Assembly: GCA_035542155.1 (NCBI GenBank)
Contig: DATKLX010000029.1
Location: 1 to 18,508, forward strand
Source of the DNA: DATKLX01 sp035542155
Lineage (GTDB): Bacteria > Chloroflexota > Anaerolineae > Anaerolineales > Anaerolineaceae
Direction: 5' to 3'
Length of the DNA: 18,508 nt
In this document: in pieces, positions 14,772-18,508 of the stretch
How the letters are laid out: each line of letters starts with the position of its first letter
Numbering within the stretch: position 1 is the stretch's first letter
Position numbers and translations under genes: made by a program
Notes under the pieces: generated by a model
The model's input: the letters and a program-made list of their open reading frames with translations, nothing else
The model's database searches: none
What the model was told of the DNA's origin: nothing

Positions 14772-16096
14772 GGCTCGGGCTTTCCGCCGGCGTTGAGCTG
14801 GCCTTTCGGGGGCGGCTCGCCCAGCGCGTCGAGGACCTGGGCGGTACGGGCCAGGATCAGATCCTGAATAGTTTCGGTAGTGCATTCGTCCAGGTTCAGT
14901 CCTTCGAGCGACTGGGTGATGGAAAGGACCATCTCGGCCTGCCCTTCGGCGCGGCCCAGCTCATGGTAGGCGAGGCGTTTGGCCTCGCCGTAGGCTTTAA
15001 GAGTGTTAGCGCTCCCCTCCAGGTTAGCCTGCCACAGGCCAATGCGGGATTGGTCGACGCTTTCCTCTTTGATATCGATGTGGCCGATATCGACCCAGAT
15101 CAGCTCCGCGCCGATGTCGGCCAGGCGGGTGCGGGTGGCGGGGCTGTCCAGAAGCCGCTCGCGGATCACCCGGCGAGGCTCGTCGCTGGAGCTGCGTGGA
15201 GCGGTGAGAAAATCGATGCCTTTCTCGGCGATAAAGGAGGAAATCTCGCTAGTGACTACCCGGCGGACCGAGGTATACCATGGGTCCAGCCCATTGGGAC
15301 TGACCGCTTGGGCGAAGGCCATCCTCTGGATCGAGACCGGGTTGAATGGATAGGGGTTCGTCATGCTGCGGGGGGCAGGCTGGCCATTGCGGGTGGGGGC
15401 GAGGATGCGGTAGCGCCAGCGGATCTCGAGCACAGTCACCTGGATCCCATCCCGAGTGACGGTTTCGAGCGATTCCAGGTCGTCCTGCTGGTCCTCCAGG
15501 TTGGCGATCCAGCCGATGCGCTCGAAGGGCTTGAGGAAATAAAACCCGGCAGGTTGGACACCGGCAGGGCGGCGCAGCCGCTCGAGGAGGATGGCGTTAC
15601 CGGGCTGGACGATTACGATCCCCGGGCCGCCGATCACGCTCAGCACGTGGCGCTGCCCGGCGGGGATCTGCATCTTCCCGCCGTCAATCGTCACGGTCGG
15701 ATAGCTGATGCCGAACTGGGAGGCGATCACGTACTGGAAGGCTTCGCCGAACGAGTCCAGGTTGTAGATATCTTTGATATACCGAGCGGAATGGATCAGG
15801 ACGAACAGGGCGGCGGCGAACGGGGCGATCATATAGCGCAGGGCGTGCCCGTTGAGGAAGAGGGCGAAGAAACCAACCACCGCGGTCGGCAGACGCTGGA
15901 AGAGCGGGTTCGTTTGCTGCCAGCTTATGGCAATCTCGCCCACGCTGACCCCATCGATGACCAGGGAGCCGAACACGCCGCATAAGAGCATGCTACCGAC
16001 CAGCACGGAGAGGCGGGCCAGGCCGAGCAGGCGCTCGGTGCCGAGAGGATTGTCGAACCATTCTTGCTCAGAAGCGGGAGAAGTCCTCCGGCTCAT
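14768..16096 (-). CDS. SPFH/Band 7 membrane protein 2
   Basis: 442-aa membrane protein with three hydrophobic segments near the N-terminus (about 27-48, 68-84 and 87-104), then an SPFH/Band 7-like domain at about 155-350. The domain begins GGPGIVIVQPGNAILLERL and includes TVTRDGIQVTVLEIRWRYRI and GAELIWVDIGHIDI, the strand pattern of stomatin, prohibitin and flotillin. It ends in an Ala/Glu-rich helix (355-400) like those driving oligomerisation in this superfamily. Such proteins form large rings or scaffolds in membrane microdomains and often control proteases or channels. The ATG at 16096 overlaps the upstream SPFH gene's stop by one base (TGATG). Its 3' end overlaps the TPR-like gene by 4 nt. 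Its polytopic N-terminus is more elaborate than the single anchor of typical stomatins. Confidence 0.85.
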   Translation of the reverse strand: MSRRTSPASEQEWFDNPLGTERLLGLARLSVLVGSMLLCGVFGSLVIDGVSVGEIAISWQQTNPLFQRLPTAVVGFFALFLNGHALRYMIAPFAAALFVLIHSARYIKDIYNLDSFGEAFQYVIASQFGISYPTVTIDGGKMQIPAGQRHVLSVIGGPGIVIVQPGNAILLERLRRPAGVQPAGFYFLKPFERIGWIANLEDQQDDLESLETVTRDGIQVTVLEIRWRYRILAPTRNGQPAPRSMTNPYPFNPVSIQRMAFAQAVSPNGLDPWYTSVRRVVTSEISSFIAEKGIDFLTAPRSSSDEPRRVIRERLLDSPATRTRLADIGAELIWVDIGHIDIKEESVDQSRIGLWQANLEGSANTLKAYGEAKRLAYHELGRAEGQAEMVLSITQSLEGLNLDECTTETIQDLILARTAQVLDALGEPPPKGQLNAGGKPEP

Positions 16097-17895
16097 CACT
16101 CCCCTCCCGGACCGAGGACATCCGGCAGCCGTCCGCCAGAAGATCCTCCACCATTCCCATTTCGATCGCGGAACCATTCGCGCACAGTTTTGATGATGTT
16201 GATCGTTTCACCGGGAAGCAGTTGCCTGGTGCGCCCGTCCACCGCGGCATTTTCGATCGCCTGGAGCACACGCAGCACCAGCGCCTCGCGGCGCATGCGC
16301 CGCTGGAGGATGCGCGCAAGCAAGCGACCCATCTCGCGCTGGGATTCGGCGCGGGCATGGGTCTTGATGCGCATAGCTTCCAGGTCGGCGCTAGCTCGGA
16401 CGACCTCGGCGTCGCGCTCCCAGGTCGCCCGCCAGGAATCGAGGCGCTGTTTGTAGATCGCATCCGAGACGGGGAACAGGTCACCGAAGCCGGCGCTGAT
16501 GACCTTGATCCCGCGGTCGCGTAGCACCCTGGAGGAAGCCAACAGGCGGGCTTCTGTGCGGTTGATGCGGTTAAGCGGATAGATCCCGGTTTGCAACTCC
16601 AGCCCGCGCGAGTCCTCGATATACTGGAAACCCAGGATGCCCTGGTTGCGCACCGCCAGGCGGAAGCGATACTGCAAACCGCGGAGCGGAAACGCCTCGC
16701 CTGGCGCGCCGGCGGTATAGATGGGGCGGTCGGGGGGCGGGCGCAGGGCCTGGTCGTACATATTTTCAGCCGAAGCCGGACGGGGTGTCTCGTAGAGATG
16801 ATCGTAATCTTCGTGGGAGAGCAGCTCGCGGAAGATATCCAGGGCCACCAGCGGGGGCAGCTCCTGCCAGGGGCTGAGGTCGCCCTGCTGGGCATCGCGG
16901 GCCTGGGAATACACCGCGGCGAAGACCCGCGCGGGATTGTATTCGAATGGGGAGGGCAAACTTTCCGGGTACGAGCGGCGCAGCGCCAGTGGGGCCGTTG
17001 CCCGGAACGGAGCTTGAGACTGGACGAAGGCGTGGATCTCGCGCTGGTCAGCCAGGTCCAGCTCCGGGGCGAAAGCCGTGATGCTCACCCGGTCGCTGCC
17101 CAGCACCTGGAGAGAAACGACGGACAGGTTCTCGGGTATCCTTTCGCCGCGGTAGGTGACGAAGAGGATCTCCGGGCTCTCGCCCACGGTGAAGAGGGTG
17201 CTGATACTGGTGGAGAGCTCGATGCCGTTGCGGGTGTAGCCGCGCACCTGGGCCTGGTTGCGGAACTGGCGGCGCAGGTCGACGATGCCGCGGATGCGCT
17301 CGATCGAGCCGTGGAAGACCAGGCCCGGTCCGGCGGCTCGGGGTGGGGTGACGGGGATATCGACCAGCGGGTCGCCCAGCACGTTGCCAACCAGGTCGAG
17401 GAGGCCGGTGCGCGCCCGCCCCGCGGGGATGCGCTCTTCGAGGACGATGGCGCTGTTGAAATGGACCACAGCGACCCCGGCGCCGGGGCGCTTCAACTCT
17501 TCGGGGCTGTCGGCAATCATCCCATTGCGCACGAAGAAGGCCGGACCGTGCCCGCCTTGCAGAAATTCGCGAAAGTAGGCCATGGTGCGGCTGACGTCTT
17601 TCCAGTTGCTCACCGGCAGGATGGACTGGCGCGCCACCAGGCGCACCCAGATTTCGACCAGGATGAGGAGCATCAAGCCGTTGAAGACCAGAGCCGCGGC
17701 CGATCGCGCGACCAGGTCCAGCGGCGGCAGCTCAACGTCTGCCTGGCCGATGAGAACCAGATACCAGCCGCGGAGGGTCAGCCAGATCCAGCGGAACTCG
17801 GGGAAAAAGGCGATGAAGAAGATCAGGGCGAGGACGCTAAACAGAGTCCAGACCCAGAAGGTAGTGCGTCGGAAGAGAGGCGGTAATTGGTCCAT
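16096..17895 (-). CDS. SPFH/Band 7-like membrane protein 1
   Basis: 599-aa protein with two membrane segments (about 13-31 and 64-84) and a large C-terminal body. From about 118 on it shows SPFH-like features: FFVRNGMIADSPEE, GPGLVFHGSIERIRGIVDLRRQ, then GIELSTSISTLFTVG. After an insertion-rich middle it resumes with GIKVISAGFGDLFPVSDAIYKQ and a long Arg/Glu/Ala-rich helix like the flotillin coiled-coil. It looks like a diverged, enlarged SPFH paralogue of the next gene, so the two may form hetero-oligomers (inference). The C-terminus ends in a flexible Gly-rich tail. The ATG at 17895 follows a strong predicted promoter but has no clear Shine-Dalgarno. It is the first gene of a tightly overlapping four-gene operon. 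The SPFH assignment is less sure than for its neighbour. Confidence 0.78.
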   Translation of the reverse strand: MDQLPPLFRRTTFWVWTLFSVLALIFFIAFFPEFRWIWLTLRGWYLVLIGQADVELPPLDLVARSAAALVFNGLMLLILVEIWVRLVARQSILPVSNWKDVSRTMAYFREFLQGGHGPAFFVRNGMIADSPEELKRPGAGVAVVHFNSAIVLEERIPAGRARTGLLDLVGNVLGDPLVDIPVTPPRAAGPGLVFHGSIERIRGIVDLRRQFRNQAQVRGYTRNGIELSTSISTLFTVGESPEILFVTYRGERIPENLSVVSLQVLGSDRVSITAFAPELDLADQREIHAFVQSQAPFRATAPLALRRSYPESLPSPFEYNPARVFAAVYSQARDAQQGDLSPWQELPPLVALDIFRELLSHEDYDHLYETPRPASAENMYDQALRPPPDRPIYTAGAPGEAFPLRGLQYRFRLAVRNQGILGFQYIEDSRGLELQTGIYPLNRINRTEARLLASSRVLRDRGIKVISAGFGDLFPVSDAIYKQRLDSWRATWERDAEVVRASADLEAMRIKTHARAESQREMGRLLARILQRRMRREALVLRVLQAIENAAVDGRTRQLLPGETINIIKTVREWFRDRNGNGGGSSGGRLPDVLGPGGE

Positions 17896-17938
17896 CCAGG
17901 GTGCGGAGCTGCGGCCCAGAATTGAGTGTGCTTCAATC

Positions 17939-17968
17939 AGTATAAGCTCGGCGAAGGTTTTCTGTCAA
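17939..17968 (-). promoter_or_regulatory. strong sigma-70-type promoter of the SPFH operon
   Basis: On the - strand a perfect -35 TTGACA (17963-17968 on +) is followed by an 18-bp spacer and the -10 TATACT (17939-17944), five of six to consensus. Predicted start of transcription is near 17932, giving a leader of about 37 nt before the ATG at 17895. No other gap in the operon is long enough for a promoter. Confidence 0.7.
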
Positions 17969-18006
17969 GCAAGGTTCCCGGCAGTGGCAAAACCCTCCTT
18001 TGGCAG

Positions 18007-18063
18007 CGGATTGGAGGAGTACCCGCCGCCGGTCATGCCGGTGGCGGGTACTCCTCCAATCCG
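18007..18063. repeat. 57-bp near-perfect palindrome (26-bp arms, 5-nt loop)
   Basis: The left arm 18007-18032 (starting CGGATTGGAGGAGTACC) and right arm 18038-18063 are reverse complements except for one position, which still pairs as G-T(U). The loop is TCATG. No T-run follows on either strand, and it sits between divergent elements: the SPFH promoter to its left and a + strand gene remnant to its right. It therefore does not look like a terminator. It resembles a repetitive extragenic palindrome or a small non-autonomous mobile element. Confidence 0.85.
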
Positions 18064-18066
18064 AAG

Positions 18067-18267
18067 GTGGTCTCAGGCGCGGCGTGTACGCGGGTGGGGG
18101 TCCAGGCGGGCAGCCTGACGATCGACGCCGCCGTGGGCGCGAAATGCCCGACTCGCGACCAGCGCGACTATCTGCGCCACGGGGCCTGCGATATCGAGGC
18201 TTTTGAATTTGGGGGAACCATCTTCACACCCAGCGCCTGGGTCTATCTTCCGCTCGTCCGCCGCTAG
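18067..18267 (+). pseudogene. 3' remnant of a choice-of-anchor-Q / beta-helix surface protein
   Basis: 66 codons with the GC-rich third positions of a real gene, ending in a stop at 18265-18267. The reading SLTIDAAVGAKCPTRDQRD, then YLRHGACDIEAFEFGG, matches the well-known end of parallel-beta-helix (choice-of-anchor Q) repeats, normally of the form IDAG..CP.TDQRG..RP.GACDIGAFE. Key glycines are changed (DQRG to DQRD, DIGAFE to DIEAFE) and the RP is lost, which fits decay. The last residues, WVYLPLVRR, resemble the C-terminal tail of many Chloroflexota secreted proteins. No signal peptide or beta-helix body lies upstream; the sequence before it is the 57-bp palindrome. The in-frame GTG at 18067 is probably fortuitous. 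An expressed short peptide cannot be excluded. Confidence 0.6.
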
Positions 18268-18508
18268 CCGCTCGTCGCCATCGAGGAGTAGGTAGGGGGA
18301 TTTTTGTGATAACCTTAACCAACCGGAACCCAACCTTTTGATTGCCCCACAACCTCAGGCAAACATCTAGATTAGTTTGCGGTGCAAAACTCTGGTTTTA
18401 GCCTGGTAGAAGCGACTGAAGCGACTTTCGGGCTGTTTTGCACCAAGCTATCCTTCAATATTTGAGCGCTCGTTCTTTAACAAACGAATACCTCCCATTT
18501 CTCTTTAT
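18268..18508. other. AT-rich non-coding tail of the window
   Basis: I see no convincing reading frame, tRNA or terminator here. The stretch is AT-richer than the genes to its left. Its only notable structure is the inverted repeat and tandem duplication at 18381-18444, listed separately. With 17896-18267 it makes a 613-bp region with no intact gene. Confidence 0.5.
18381..18444. repeat. 10-bp inverted repeat enclosing a 9-bp tandem duplication
   Basis: GGTGCAAAAC (18381-18390) and GTTTTGCACC (18435-18444) are exact reverse complements 44 bp apart. Inside, AGCC and GGCT can extend the stem next to the right arm, and GAAGCGACT occurs twice in tandem (18409-18417, 18418-18426). It could be a structured RNA, the ends of a tiny mobile element or a site for a DNA-binding protein. 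No coding frame is associated. Confidence 0.55.

Noticed and set aside
14963..15985. 340-codon + strand frame opposite SPFH protein 2
   Set aside because: Antisense shadow in GC-rich DNA: Asp/Gly/Ala/Val-rich with no recognisable domain, while the - strand encodes a clear membrane/SPFH protein.
16591..17886. 431-codon + strand frame opposite SPFH protein 1
   Set aside because: Same cause: composition-driven antisense frame rich in Glu, Gly, Ala and Gln, without a domain; the - strand gene has membrane helices, a promoter and operon linkage.
18007..18063. Intrinsic terminator
   Set aside because: No T-run on either strand, and no gene on either side is transcribed into it.
17926..18267. Intact 113-aa gene starting at 17926, with a P-loop-like SGKT early on
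   Set aside because: The early part reads through the promoter region and the palindrome. PGSGKT there is not in an ATPase context; only the last 66 codons look like real, decayed coding sequence.
18268..18508. tRNA or known structured RNA in the tail
   Set aside because: The 10-bp stem has no cloverleaf, TPsiC loop or acceptor end, and I recognise no riboswitch core.

Overview
The window looks like a piece of a Chloroflexota (probably Anaerolineae-like) genome. This is an inference from gene style. The evidence is a P/T-rich lipoprotein with a PD40-like propeller, paired SPFH membrane proteins, a beta-helix remnant ending in a YLPLVRR-type tail, and strong GC-biased third positions in the right half. 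No rRNA, tRNA, CRISPR array, transposase or phage gene was recognised.

Left block (1-5539, + strand). A tight three-gene unit encodes a small NrdG-like radical-SAM protein (possibly extending beyond the left edge), a 511-aa coiled-coil protein and an 853-aa protein with two CbbX/EccA-type AAA+ domains. Spacings are 9 and 2 nt, which suggests one operon and one machine: an AAA+ remodeller, a long coiled-coil partner and a radical enzyme. I do not know a characterised system of this make-up. A Fur-family regulator follows, overlapping a 95-aa YidJ/NATD1-type GNAT protein by 8 nt.

Middle block (5547-11506, - strand). This is a surface-glycan type operon, transcribed asnB-like > capA-like > flippase > GT4 glycosyltransferase. 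It is visibly AT-richer than the right-hand block, most clearly in the flippase and glycosyltransferase genes. The AsnB homologue keeps the ATP-binding PP-loop but has Ser instead of the catalytic Cys at position 2, plus further changes in the glutaminase domain. It therefore probably does not hydrolyse glutamine. A good -10 box (TATAAT) lies upstream of it.

Right block (11621-17895, - strand). First comes a lone membrane protein built from two similar halves. Then a four-gene operon is transcribed from 17895: SPFH protein 1 > SPFH protein 2 > a duplicated TPR-like protein > a lipoprotein with a propeller-like domain. The genes are joined by TGATG and ATGA stop/start overlaps and preceded by a near-consensus sigma-70 promoter (TTGACA-18-TATACT). 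This is the second candidate for an undescribed system, perhaps a membrane-microdomain or envelope-stress complex.

Right edge (17896-18508) has no intact gene. It holds the promoter, a 26-bp-arm near-perfect palindrome, the decayed 3' end of a choice-of-anchor-Q / beta-helix surface protein, and a 10-bp inverted repeat enclosing a 9-bp tandem duplication. A GA-rich repeat occurs both at the 3' end of the coiled-coil gene and in the 12.4-12.5 kb intergenic gap.
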